NCBI GenBank assembly: GCA_022508735.1
Contig: JAFLUQ010000155.1
Location: 1 to 5,049 of the forward strand
Length of the DNA stretch: 5,049 nt
Reading direction: 5' to 3'
From: Oscillospiraceae bacterium
GTDB taxonomy: Bacteria > Bacillota > Clostridia > UMGS1883
Notes under the pieces: generated by a model
Told to the model about the DNA's origin: nothing
Database searches by the model: none
Seen by the model: the letters and a program-made list of their open reading frames with translations, nothing else
Part shown: positions 1-5,022 of the stretch, one piece after another
Numbering within the stretch: the stretch's first letter is position 1
How the letters are laid out: every line of letters begins with the position of its first letter
Made by a program: the position numbers and the translations under genes

Positions 1-180
1 GTACATATCCTCGGCATAGCCTTCACGGGCACCTCCGTTAACCCTGCCCGCAGCTTTGGCCCCGCTCTGTTCGTTGGCGGCGAAGCGCTCAGCAGCGTTT
101 GGGTGTTCATCGTGGCTCCCCTTATCGGCGGCGTGCTTGCGGCGCTGGTATATAATTTCCTCACCGCTGAGGACAAGTAA
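1..180 (+). CDS. Aquaporin / MIP family channel, C-terminal fragment
   Basis: The window opens inside this gene: frame 1 reads 59 codons and ends at TAA 178-180. The fragment carries the second NPA box of the major intrinsic protein family in the context GTSVNPARSFGPALF (NPA at fragment residues 14-16). The arginine straight after it (residue 17) is the conserved selectivity-filter residue. A final hydrophobic helix follows (about residues 36-53, VFIVAPLIGGVLAALVYNFL), then a short charged tail ending AEDK. MIP channels are six-helix tetrameric membrane pores for water or small neutral solutes. The TSVNPARS context resembles AqpZ-type water channels more than GlpF-type glycerol facilitators, which usually have NPARD, but the first NPA box and most filter residues lie outside the window, so substrate is not settled. 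Transcription probably ends at the hairpin starting 13 bases downstream. Confidence 0.9.
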   Translation, partial: VHILGIAFTGTSVNPARSFGPALFVGGEALSSVWVFIVAPLIGGVLAALVYNFLTAEDK

Positions 181-192
181 AAACAGCATAAG

Positions 193-223
193 AATGGCCG
201 CCCGTCGGGGCGGCCATTTTTTT
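193..223 (+). terminator. Rho-independent terminator after the aquaporin gene
   Basis: An 11-bp perfect stem (193-203 with 208-218, AATGGCCGCCC / GGGCGGCCATT) closes a 4-base loop (204-207). A run of seven T (217-223) begins within the base of the stem on the plus strand. It lies 12 bases after the aquaporin stop and is a textbook intrinsic terminator. It also lies downstream of the end of the opposing minus-strand operon (stop at 249). Read from that side the hairpin is not followed directly by a T tract, so it would be a weaker terminator for the minus strand. Confidence 0.93.
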
Positions 224-248
224 ACTCTTATCGGCGTATTACCGCGCC

Positions 249-1748
249 TTAAGGCCACAATTCATATTTTTGCATCAGCTCTTTTACCAGCGGCCAGGTT
301 GTTGGCATTGACTCATTTACTATGACGGCATTGTCGTATTTGTATGCGCCGGGCCGTATATACATGATATTACGGGAACCGCCGTAGTATTTGTAGAGCT
401 CCTCCGGGGTGCAGCTCAGAACGTCGTGCTCGACGGCGGCCCTGAGCGCGGCCGCCTCCTCCGCCGTCAGCGTGGCCATTGTTGTGGTATGTTTATATGC
501 ACTCAGCTGCACGTATGTCCATTCTTCGTCTAACATGAAATATGCCCGGCGGAATGGCACGGTGTTGGCGATCCCGGTCATATACTCCTCGGGAGCGTGA
601 TAGTACCGGTCTAGAGTTTTTCCGTTTTTAAGCTCGTAATGAAGAAACAGGTTGTTACTGTAATCTCCTTGAGGCTTTTCCGAAGCTATCCTGCTGTGAG
701 CCTTTACGGCGGCCTCTATATCCTCTGTAGTCTCAAGAGTGGCGGTCGGTCGCGGTTCTGCAATTTGTCGGTAATGGATACCGTCGTCTACTGTCACGCT
801 CGCTACGTCCTCCGCCGCCGGAACGCGGTTCTCGTAGCCGGTTATGTCTAAGGCGATAAGAGCGTAGAGAAGAGCCACAATAACGATGAATATCCCCGCC
901 TGAAGCGGATAGCCCTTTATGCGGAAGGACCTCTGCATAAGCATCATGGCCGCGGCAGCGATGATAAGCCCGGTAATTGTCAGCATGATATAGTTGGTGC
1001 CTGAATACATGAACGTGCCGGAAATGAGAAGCCCCACGCACAGGGCCACACCCTGAATGAACAGCGTCTTCGCCCAGCGGAAGGTCACCAGCTCCCCGGC
1101 GGCTTCGGCCGGGCGCAGCCGGTAGGCGATATATGCCAATAGAAGCAGAACGGCGGTAAAGCCGAGGCTTCGCAGTGGATGTTCAAGCTTGTACAGCTCA
1201 TAGACCTTAAAGGCGGAATATCCGGCAAAGCCGTAAATTTCGTCCGCCAGCTCATCTATTACGCCCGAAATGTATATAGGCAGCACATACATAACTAAGG
1301 AGAAGATGCCCGCCGCAAGTAAACGTCCGGTGAACATTGACACAAAGGTCACAAGGGCAAATATGCTCATGGCGTAGGTGAAGGTGCAGAAAAAGTCGAA
1401 AATCAGATCATAATAGCTCCCATCAAACATAATGTAGGCGGCGGTGAAGAGAAGCGAGCAAAACAGGATCGAAAGAAAGCCGAACAGCAGATTTGCCAAA
1501 AATACAGAGCCCCTCTTTGAAGGCAGGGAAAAATACAGCCCTACGGATTTTTCCGTATGCAGAAAGGAGAACAGCATCAGCGCACAGAGGGCGGCCATAA
1601 AACTGTTGAAGACCACCTGATAATATTTATAGCCGAGACCGCTAGATGCGCTTACCAGGGAAATGTAGATCAGCAGCATAAGCGCGGCGTTCAGCGCGGG
1701 TATCCACCACCAGCGCTTTATATTTGAAATAAATGTCGCTTTAAACAT
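249..1748 (-). CDS. ABC-2 type transporter permease with C-terminal soluble domain
   Basis: This 499-residue protein is the membrane subunit of the ABC transporter whose ATPase is encoded 12 bases upstream. Hydrophobic segments are visible at about residues 15-35, 44-63, 82-108, 118-139, 143-164, 195-210, 228-247, 252-271 and 283-303. The segment near 68-80 (KSVGLYFSLPSKRG) resembles the cytoplasmic 'hslPvsR' loop common in clostridial YtrC/YtrD-like permeases. After the last membrane segment comes a hydrophilic domain of nearly 200 residues (304-499), rich in Tyr, Glu and Thr. It resembles the extra domain seen in some Firmicute ABC permeases (possibly DUF6449), recalled and not searched. 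The start is secure: ATG at 1748 follows an 8-base match to the anti-SD at ideal spacing. By operon context it exports or senses an envelope-active compound or peptide; the substrate is unknown. Confidence 0.85.
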   Translation of the reverse strand: MFKATFISNIKRWWWIPALNAALMLLIYISLVSASSGLGYKYYQVVFNSFMAALCALMLFSFLHTEKSVGLYFSLPSKRGSVFLANLLFGFLSILFCSLLFTAAYIMFDGSYYDLIFDFFCTFTYAMSIFALVTFVSMFTGRLLAAGIFSLVMYVLPIYISGVIDELADEIYGFAGYSAFKVYELYKLEHPLRSLGFTAVLLLLAYIAYRLRPAEAAGELVTFRWAKTLFIQGVALCVGLLISGTFMYSGTNYIMLTITGLIIAAAAMMLMQRSFRIKGYPLQAGIFIVIVALLYALIALDITGYENRVPAAEDVASVTVDDGIHYRQIAEPRPTATLETTEDIEAAVKAHSRIASEKPQGDYSNNLFLHYELKNGKTLDRYYHAPEEYMTGIANTVPFRRAYFMLDEEWTYVQLSAYKHTTTMATLTAEEAAALRAAVEHDVLSCTPEELYKYYGGSRNIMYIRPGAYKYDNAVIVNESMPTTWPLVKELMQKYELWP

Positions 1749-1753
1749 ACTTC

Positions 1754-1761
1754 CACCTCCT
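1754..1761 (-). promoter_or_regulatory. Very strong ribosome binding site of the permease gene
   Basis: On the minus strand this reads AGGAGGTG, an 8-base match to the 16S rRNA anti-Shine-Dalgarno. The GGAGG core sits 7 bases from the ATG at 1746-1748. It overlaps the first base read of the region just after the ATPase stop codon (TGA, 1763-1761), so a ribosome finishing the ATPase sits on this site. That suggests efficient reinitiation and balanced ATPase/permease synthesis. Confidence 0.85.
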
Positions 1762-2660
1762 CATATTATTACGCCAGTGGGGTCGTAGCCCTTTTGGTTC
1801 ATTTCATAGATGAAGATCTCCTCTAAGCTGAGCGGCAGGATCTCGCAGATGAGCGGCGAAAAAGCCCTCGCCGCGGCGCTTATTTCCTCGGCGCCGCCTT
1901 TGACTATAAGGGTATGAACGCTGCCTAGACTGTCCCTGTGAAGGATAGTCAGTCTTTCTTCAAGTCCGACAGGGAGCCCATTGCTAAAGGCCAACTGGAG
2001 CTTGTGTATGTCGCCCTTGGCGTCATCAAGGGATTTTTCAAGAAATATCCTGCCGCTGCTCATGGCGCCCACGTGGTCGCATACGTCCTCCAACTCCCGG
2101 AGGTTGTGGGAGGAAACCAGTACCGTCAGCCCGCGCTCGGCCACGTCCTGCATGATGAGGCTCCACACTCCCCGGCGCATAACAGGGTCGAGGCCGTCGA
2201 TGGGTTCGTCCAGCAGAAGCACCTTGGGCATGGCGCTGAGGGCCAGCCAGAAGGCCGCCTGCTTTTTCGTTCCGCGTGAGAGCCGTGATGGGCGGCGCTT
2301 GGGGTCAATATTAAAGGCCTCGCGCAGCTTATTAAAGCGCTCCTGCGACCAGCCTGGGTAGACGGAGGCGTAAAGCCCCGCCGTGTCTAAAAGGCTGTAG
2401 CTGCTGAAAAAGTATGGGTCATCGCTGATATAGCAGCACCGGCCCTTGACCTTGGGGTTTTCCCACGGGGAGCCGCCGCAAAGCTCTACCGCACCGCTGT
2501 CGGGGCGGTATATCCCGGCAAGAATCTTTATGAGTGTGGTCTTTCCTGCTCCGTTGGGGCCTATAAGGCCGTAAACGCTGCCCTCACCGGCATGGAGATC
2601 AAGACCGTCAAGGGCGGTCAGCGGCCCGAATTTTTTTGTTATATTTGTGGCTCGAATCAT
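1761..2660 (-). CDS. ABC transporter ATP-binding protein (YtrB-like)
   Basis: This 299-residue cytoplasmic ATPase powers the permease encoded next to it. Motifs in order are Walker A GPNGAGKTT (residues 34-42), a Q-loop region around 77-85 (YISDDPYFF, with Asp where many families have Gln), a signature region LSRGTKKQ (127-134), Walker B KVLLLDEP with catalytic Glu152 (146-153), a D-loop (GLDP, 156-159) and the switch His185 (SSHNLREL). The signature departs from LSGGQ, but YtrB-type ATPases paired with GntR repressors often have LSKGMKQ-like versions, so it is probably functional. Residues ~215-299 form a C-terminal extension after the nucleotide-binding fold. The start ATG at 2660 has AGGAGG at 2673-2668, 7 bases upstream. 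The gap from the repressor stop codon is 2 bases and the gap to the permease start is 12, so the three genes are surely cotranscribed. Confidence 0.93.
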   Translation of the reverse strand: MIRATNITKKFGPLTALDGLDLHAGEGSVYGLIGPNGAGKTTLIKILAGIYRPDSGAVELCGGSPWENPKVKGRCCYISDDPYFFSSYSLLDTAGLYASVYPGWSQERFNKLREAFNIDPKRRPSRLSRGTKKQAAFWLALSAMPKVLLLDEPIDGLDPVMRRGVWSLIMQDVAERGLTVLVSSHNLRELEDVCDHVGAMSSGRIFLEKSLDDAKGDIHKLQLAFSNGLPVGLEERLTILHRDSLGSVHTLIVKGGAEEISAAARAFSPLICEILPLSLEEIFIYEMNQKGYDPTGVII

Positions 2661-2662
2661 GC

Positions 2663-3034
2663 TTATTCCTCCTCGCTGTATATTTTTTCGATTTTCGCTA
2701 TGGCTTCCTCGCGGCTGAGGCCAAGATAGCGCAGCTCCCGGGCCGTTTTGCCGAAGGCAGCCAGCAGCTCGGTACGCCGGGCATCGTCCTTCCGTGCGCC
2801 GGCGGGGGAGACGAAACTGCCCTTGGCGGGCACAGAGTATATCCAGCCCTCAAGCTCAAGCTCCTTATATGCCTTCTGAATTGTGTTCGGATTTATAGCC
2901 AGCCCCGAGGCCAGCTCTCTCACCGACGGTATGCGCTCGCCCTCGCTGAGTGCCCCGGTCATTATCAGCTCCCTTAACCGTTCGCGTATCTGCATATATA
3001 ATGGGCGGTGGTCGCCCTGATCAAGTCGGAACAT
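2663..3034 (-). CDS. GntR-family transcriptional regulator, YtrA subfamily
   Basis: This 123-residue protein has an N-terminal GntR winged helix-turn-helix (about residues 9-76). It shows the classic pattern PLYMQIRERLRELI, then RIPSVRELASGLAINPNTIQKAYKELE (recognition helix about 48-59), then the wing EGWIYSVPAKGSFV. The C-terminal part is only ~45 residues (77-123), two short charged helices. That length defines the YtrA subfamily, whose small tail serves for dimerisation and not as a large ligand-binding domain. Members usually lie first in operons with ABC ATPase and permease genes and repress them, often responding to cell-envelope stress, as in the ytr operon of Bacillus. Here it is likewise the first gene, with a dyad at its own promoter, so autorepression of the operon is a strong inference. 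AAAGGAG lies 7 bases before the ATG at 3034. The inducer is unknown. Confidence 0.93.
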   Translation of the reverse strand: MFRLDQGDHRPLYMQIRERLRELIMTGALSEGERIPSVRELASGLAINPNTIQKAYKELELEGWIYSVPAKGSFVSPAGARKDDARRTELLAAFGKTARELRYLGLSREEAIAKIEKIYSEEE

Positions 3035-3056
3035 GGTAAGCTCCTTTCTGTGTCAT

Positions 3057-3079
3057 CTGTATCAATACATTTAATACAG
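3057..3079 (-). promoter_or_regulatory. Candidate GntR (YtrA-type) operator
   Basis: A 23-bp dyad has perfect 6-bp outer arms CTGTAT (3057-3062) and ATACAG (3074-3079), with two further symmetric pairs inside (positions 3064-3065 with 3071-3072). It overlaps the predicted transcription start of the repressor operon, 4 bp downstream of the -10 element, and ends 22 bp before the repressor ATG. Size, AT-rich centre and TGTA...TACA arms agree with sites bound by YtrA-like dimers. Binding there would block initiation. This is inferred from position and symmetry. Confidence 0.6.
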
Positions 3080-3083
3080 TTGT

Positions 3084-3112
3084 AGTTTAGCATATTATTT
3101 ATGTAATGTCAA
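3084..3112 (-). promoter_or_regulatory. Promoter of the GntR-ABC operon
   Basis: On the minus strand a perfect -35 TTGACA (3112-3107) is followed by a 17-bp spacer and a -10 TAAACT (3089-3084, 4 of 6 matches). An extended -10 TGC precedes the -10 (3092-3090). Directly upstream of the -35 is a T/A tract (3113-3122) that could act as an UP-like element. The predicted start is near 3077, inside the dyad at 3057-3079. The leader to the repressor ATG is about 43 bases. Confidence 0.75.
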
Positions 3113-3150
3113 GAAAAAAACTTTGAATTTTCACTTCATTGAAAAAAACT
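3113..3150. repeat. Pair of 10-bp direct repeats between divergent promoters
   Basis: GAAAAAAACT occurs exactly at 3113-3122 and again at 3141-3150, 28 bp apart start to start. The first copy abuts the -35 of the minus-strand operon promoter. The second overlaps the -35 and spacer of the plus-strand recombinase promoter. The A tracts are low complexity, so chance is possible; they could also bend DNA or act as UP-like elements. Confidence 0.4.
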
Positions 3151-3167
3151 GCACTGAGTGGTAAAAT
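3139..3167 (+). promoter_or_regulatory. Promoter of the recombinase gene
   Basis: The -35 TTGAAA (3139-3144, 5 of 6) is followed by a 17-bp spacer and a -10 TAAAAT (3162-3167, 5 of 6), with an extended -10 TGG at 3159-3161. The predicted start is about 3174, which puts the base of the leader hairpin (3178-3201) almost at the 5' end of the mRNA. The promoter is back to back with that of the GntR operon, with 26 bp between the two -35 boxes. Confidence 0.7.
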
Positions 3168-3209
3168 TAATATGAATAGCCGTAGCGCGTGCGCTGCGGC
3201 TTATATTAA
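3167..3209 (+). repeat. Two-part inverted repeat in the recombinase leader
   Basis: The core is an 11-bp inverted repeat, AGCCGTAGCGC (3178-3188) and GCGCTGCGGCT (3191-3201), with one T/G mismatch that is a G-U wobble in RNA. The arms are separated by exactly two bases, GT (3189-3190). Outside it lies a perfect 7-bp pair, TTAATAT (3167-3173) with ATATTAA (3203-3209). The core sits at the expected 5' end of the recombinase mRNA, 10 bases before its AAGGAG (3212-3217). It could be an mRNA-stabilising 5' hairpin, an operator for autorepression, or a recombinase crossover site. There is no T tract, so it is not a terminator. Confidence 0.7.
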
Positions 3210-3227
3210 AAAAGGAGTTGTTTACAG

Positions 3228-3854
3228 ATGACGTACGGCTACATCAGAGTCAGTTCAGACAAGCAGACAGTGGAAAATCAGAGGTTCGAGATCAACAATT
3301 TTGCCGCGGAAAACGGTCTTGTCATCGACGGCTGGATCGAGGAGACAATAAGCGGCACCAAAAGCTACAACAAACGGGAGTTAGGGAAGCTGTTAAAAAG
3401 GGTAAAAAAGAATGATCTGATTATTTGCGCCGAGCTGTCACGAATCGGGCGCAATCTTTTTATGATTATGGAAATTCTAAACATTTGTATGAGCAAGGAG
3501 TGCCGTGTGTGGACCATAAAGGACAACTACCGCCTCGGGGAGGATATACAGAGCAAGGTGCTGGCCTTTGCCTTCGGCCTCTCAGCCGAGATAGAAAGAA
3601 ATCTCATAAGTCAGCGCACCAAGGAAGCCCTTGCCAGAAAGAAATCCGAGGGAGTCATTCTTGGGCGGCCCGTCGGCAGCAAAAGCAGCCACGTCAAGCT
3701 CTCGGGCAAGGAGCATACAATTCAGGATATGCTGCTGCGCGGCGTGCCAAAGGCGCAGATAGCGCGGAAATTAAAGGTCTCGAGAGGTACTGTGGCAAGG
3801 TTTATAGCCGAGAACGGGCTTATAGATAAAAAGCGGATGAGAGAAACAGAATAA
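3228..3854 (+). CDS. Serine recombinase, DNA-invertase type (Mpi/Hin-like)
   Basis: This 208-residue enzyme belongs to the small resolvase/invertase serine recombinases, which cut both strands with a 2-base stagger, form a phosphoserine link and rotate to invert or resolve DNA. The catalytic domain starts GYIRVSSDKQ, with nucleophile Ser9 after Arg7. The second active-site cluster is ELSRIGRN (69-76, arginines 72 and 75), and the long E-helix lies around 117-140 (LSAEIERNLISQRTKEALARK). A GRPVGSK hinge (146-152) leads to a C-terminal helix-turn-helix (about 175-196, AQIARKLKVSRGTVARFI). Length and the N-terminal DKQTVENQRFEINNF string match my memory of the Bacteroides master invertase Mpi family; a Hin-like role is the safer statement. 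ATG 3228 has AAGGAG at 3212-3217, ten bases upstream. No obvious long inverted pair flanks it, so its target is unknown and may lie elsewhere in the genome. Confidence 0.92.
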   Translation: MTYGYIRVSSDKQTVENQRFEINNFAAENGLVIDGWIEETISGTKSYNKRELGKLLKRVKKNDLIICAELSRIGRNLFMIMEILNICMSKECRVWTIKDNYRLGEDIQSKVLAFAFGLSAEIERNLISQRTKEALARKKSEGVILGRPVGSKSSHVKLSGKEHTIQDMLLRGVPKAQIARKLKVSRGTVARFIAENGLIDKKRMRETE

Positions 3855-3861
3855 AAACAGA

Positions 3862-3890
3862 TTGACAGGGGAGCACTTAGGGAGTATAAT
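3862..3890 (+). promoter_or_regulatory. Fully consensus promoter of the EamA transporter gene
   Basis: The -35 TTGACA (3862-3867) and -10 TATAAT (3885-3890) both match the sigma-70/sigma-A consensus perfectly, with the optimal 17-bp spacer (3868-3884). It starts 7 bases after the recombinase stop (3852-3854). Predicted transcription starts near 3897, giving a leader of about 26 bases with GTGGAGG (3907-3913) nine bases before the ATG. Such a strong core promoter normally needs a repressor or gives high constitutive expression. Confidence 0.88.
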
Positions 3891-3900
3891 ATGTATATTA
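3887..3900 (+). repeat. Short GT-centred dyad at the transporter start site
   Basis: TAATAT (3887-3892), GT, ATATTA (3895-3900) is a perfect 6-bp inverted repeat. It overlaps the 3' half of the -10 and the predicted start site. It is well placed for a repressor operator. It is AT-rich and partly forced by the -10 sequence, so chance is quite possible. Confidence 0.4.
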
Positions 3901-3922
3901 AATCAAGTGGAGGCCGTACATA

Positions 3923-4858
3923 ATGATAAAACCGGATAAAAAAATAATGACAAAAACGCCTGTGGTGGCGGTGCTTGCCTTTATATGCTGCGCCTTCTGG
4001 GGCAGCGCCTTTCCATGCATAAAAATAGGCTATGAGCTGTTTGACGTAAGCTCGGGTGACATTGCCGCACAAATACTTTTTGCCGGCTGCCGCTTTTCGC
4101 TGGCGGGCGTAATGGCGATAATACTGTGCAGCATCGGGGCTAAAAAATTACTCCGTCCTTCTAATAAGGAAGAGGTGGGAATGACCCTTAAGCTCTGCAT
4201 GTTCCAGACGGTTTTGCAGTATGTGTTTTTCTACATAGGTCTGGCCCATGCGGAAGGCTCCAAAAGCGCTATAATCGAAGGTGCTAATGTGTTCGTCTGT
4301 GTGCTTATGGCAACGCTCGTTTTCAGAATAGAAAAAATGACCCCGCGTAAGCTCATCGGCTGCATAGTGGGCTTCGCGGGTGTGGTGATCATAAATTTCA
4401 GCGGAGGCACAATGAGCATGGATATGAGCATCCTGGGAGAGGGCTTTGTGTTTATTTCAACCTTTGCCTATGCCGCATCGTCCATTATCATGAAAAGCTA
4501 TTCCCGCCGCGCTAACCCTGTCATGCTCAGCGGCTGGCAGTTCCTTGCCGGCGGCGTTATACTCATTATTGCAGGTCTGCTGGCCGGCGGAAGGCTCACT
4601 GTGCTTACACCGGCGGGAGCGGGAATGCTCTTGTATCTGGCGTTTATCTCAGCCGCTGCCTATTCTCTTTGGGCCATGCTGCTCAAATACAATCCTGTAT
4701 CTAAGGTCACGGTGTTCGGTTTTATGAACCCGGTTTGCGGAGTGCTGCTTTCAGCCCTGCTGCTGGGCGAGAGCGGGCAGGCCTTCGGGCTGCGCAGCGC
4801 CGCCGCGCTCGTTTTGGTTTGCTTGGGAATATACATAGTGAACAGAAAGGAAGCATGA
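3923..4858 (+). CDS. EamA/DMT superfamily transporter (10 TM)
   Basis: This 311-residue inner-membrane protein belongs to the drug/metabolite transporter superfamily, with two EamA repeats of five helices. The first repeat opens with the family signature AFWGSAFPCIKIG (24-36). It continues with RF (57-58) after helix 2 and an EGANVF stretch (119-124) in helix 4. Hydrophobic segments fall at about 13-34, 49-70, 87-106, 112-134, 142-160, 170-190, 199-220, 232-252, 260-282 and 288-306. The second repeat ends with the typical NPVCGVLLSALLLGE block (269-283). Known members export amino acids, metabolites or drugs; the substrate cannot be predicted here. ATG 3923 follows GTGGAGG at nine bases; a second Met at codon 9 lacks a ribosome site. 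It has its own consensus promoter, although read-through from the recombinase is possible. No clear terminator follows. Confidence 0.93.
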   Translation: MIKPDKKIMTKTPVVAVLAFICCAFWGSAFPCIKIGYELFDVSSGDIAAQILFAGCRFSLAGVMAIILCSIGAKKLLRPSNKEEVGMTLKLCMFQTVLQYVFFYIGLAHAEGSKSAIIEGANVFVCVLMATLVFRIEKMTPRKLIGCIVGFAGVVIINFSGGTMSMDMSILGEGFVFISTFAYAASSIIMKSYSRRANPVMLSGWQFLAGGVILIIAGLLAGGRLTVLTPAGAGMLLYLAFISAAAYSLWAMLLKYNPVSKVTVFGFMNPVCGVLLSALLLGESGQAFGLRSAAALVLVCLGIYIVNRKEA

Positions 4859-4928
4859 AAGACAAGGGAATGTAAAGAAATTGCTTTGTAGTGTGGAGGC
4901 ACAGGGGCCGGCTAAAAAATCGTGCAGA

Positions 4929-5022
4929 ACGGACGAAAATCAGTTTGCGAAGGCGGCGAAGCCGACGGAGCAAACCCTCCCGATGGCGTACGTGTGTACG
5001 CCGAGTGGTGATTTTCGTTCGT
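4929..5022. repeat. 94-nt structured element folding as a three-way junction
   Basis: No ORF or known RNA family is recognised here. Terminal inverted repeats of 14 bp (4929-4942 with 5009-5022, one G-T pair) form a base stem. Arm 1 starts at the very next base: GTTTGC (4943-4948) with GCAAAC (4970-4975), then a G-A rich internal loop, then CGGC-GAA-GCCG (4954-4964). Arm 2 starts at the next base again: CC/GG (4976-4977 with 5007-5008), then GGCGTAC-GTGT-GTACGCC (4985-5002). The three stems can meet with no unpaired base. Candidates are a REP- or MITE-like interspersed element, a structured non-coding RNA, or a protein-binding cruciform. No target-site duplication is evident. The rest of 4859-5049 shows nothing I can name. 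Confidence 0.65.

Noticed and set aside
193..223. Bidirectional terminator serving both the aquaporin gene and the opposing ABC operon
   Set aside because: On the minus strand the stem is followed by CTTATGCTG before any T run, so only plus-strand termination is well supported.
733..1041. 102-codon minus-strand reading frame inside the permease gene
   Set aside because: It is an out-of-frame shadow of the 499-residue permease, with an odd Arg/His-rich composition, no good ribosome site and no recognisable domain.
3425..3829. 134-codon plus-strand reading frame inside the recombinase gene
   Set aside because: It overlaps the recombinase in another frame. The recombinase has catalytic motifs and a ribosome site; this frame has a low-complexity Gln/Arg/Ala-rich product without a domain.
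3722..4072. 116-codon minus-strand frame across the recombinase end and transporter start
   Set aside because: It is antisense to two well-supported genes and to the consensus promoter, with no family resemblance.
4855..4875. Short frame ATGAAAGACAAGGGAATGTAA overlapping the transporter stop codon
   Set aside because: It has only six codons. The ATGA overlap resembles translational coupling, but nothing suggests a real peptide.
3907..4900. 8-bp direct repeat GTGGAGGC at 3907-3914 and 4893-4900 flanking the transporter gene
   Set aside because: The first copy is the ribosome binding site and the second merely resembles one. It is too short to argue for a target-site duplication or recombination site around the gene.
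4929..5022. A 66-bp invertible segment flanked by the 14-bp inverted repeats, flipped by the upstream recombinase
   Set aside because: The enclosed DNA forms two hairpins and has no promoter. The spacing is very short for synapsis of two recombinase sites, and the ACG(A/G)ACGAAAA arms could not be compared with a verified site consensus. A folded repeat explains the structure better.
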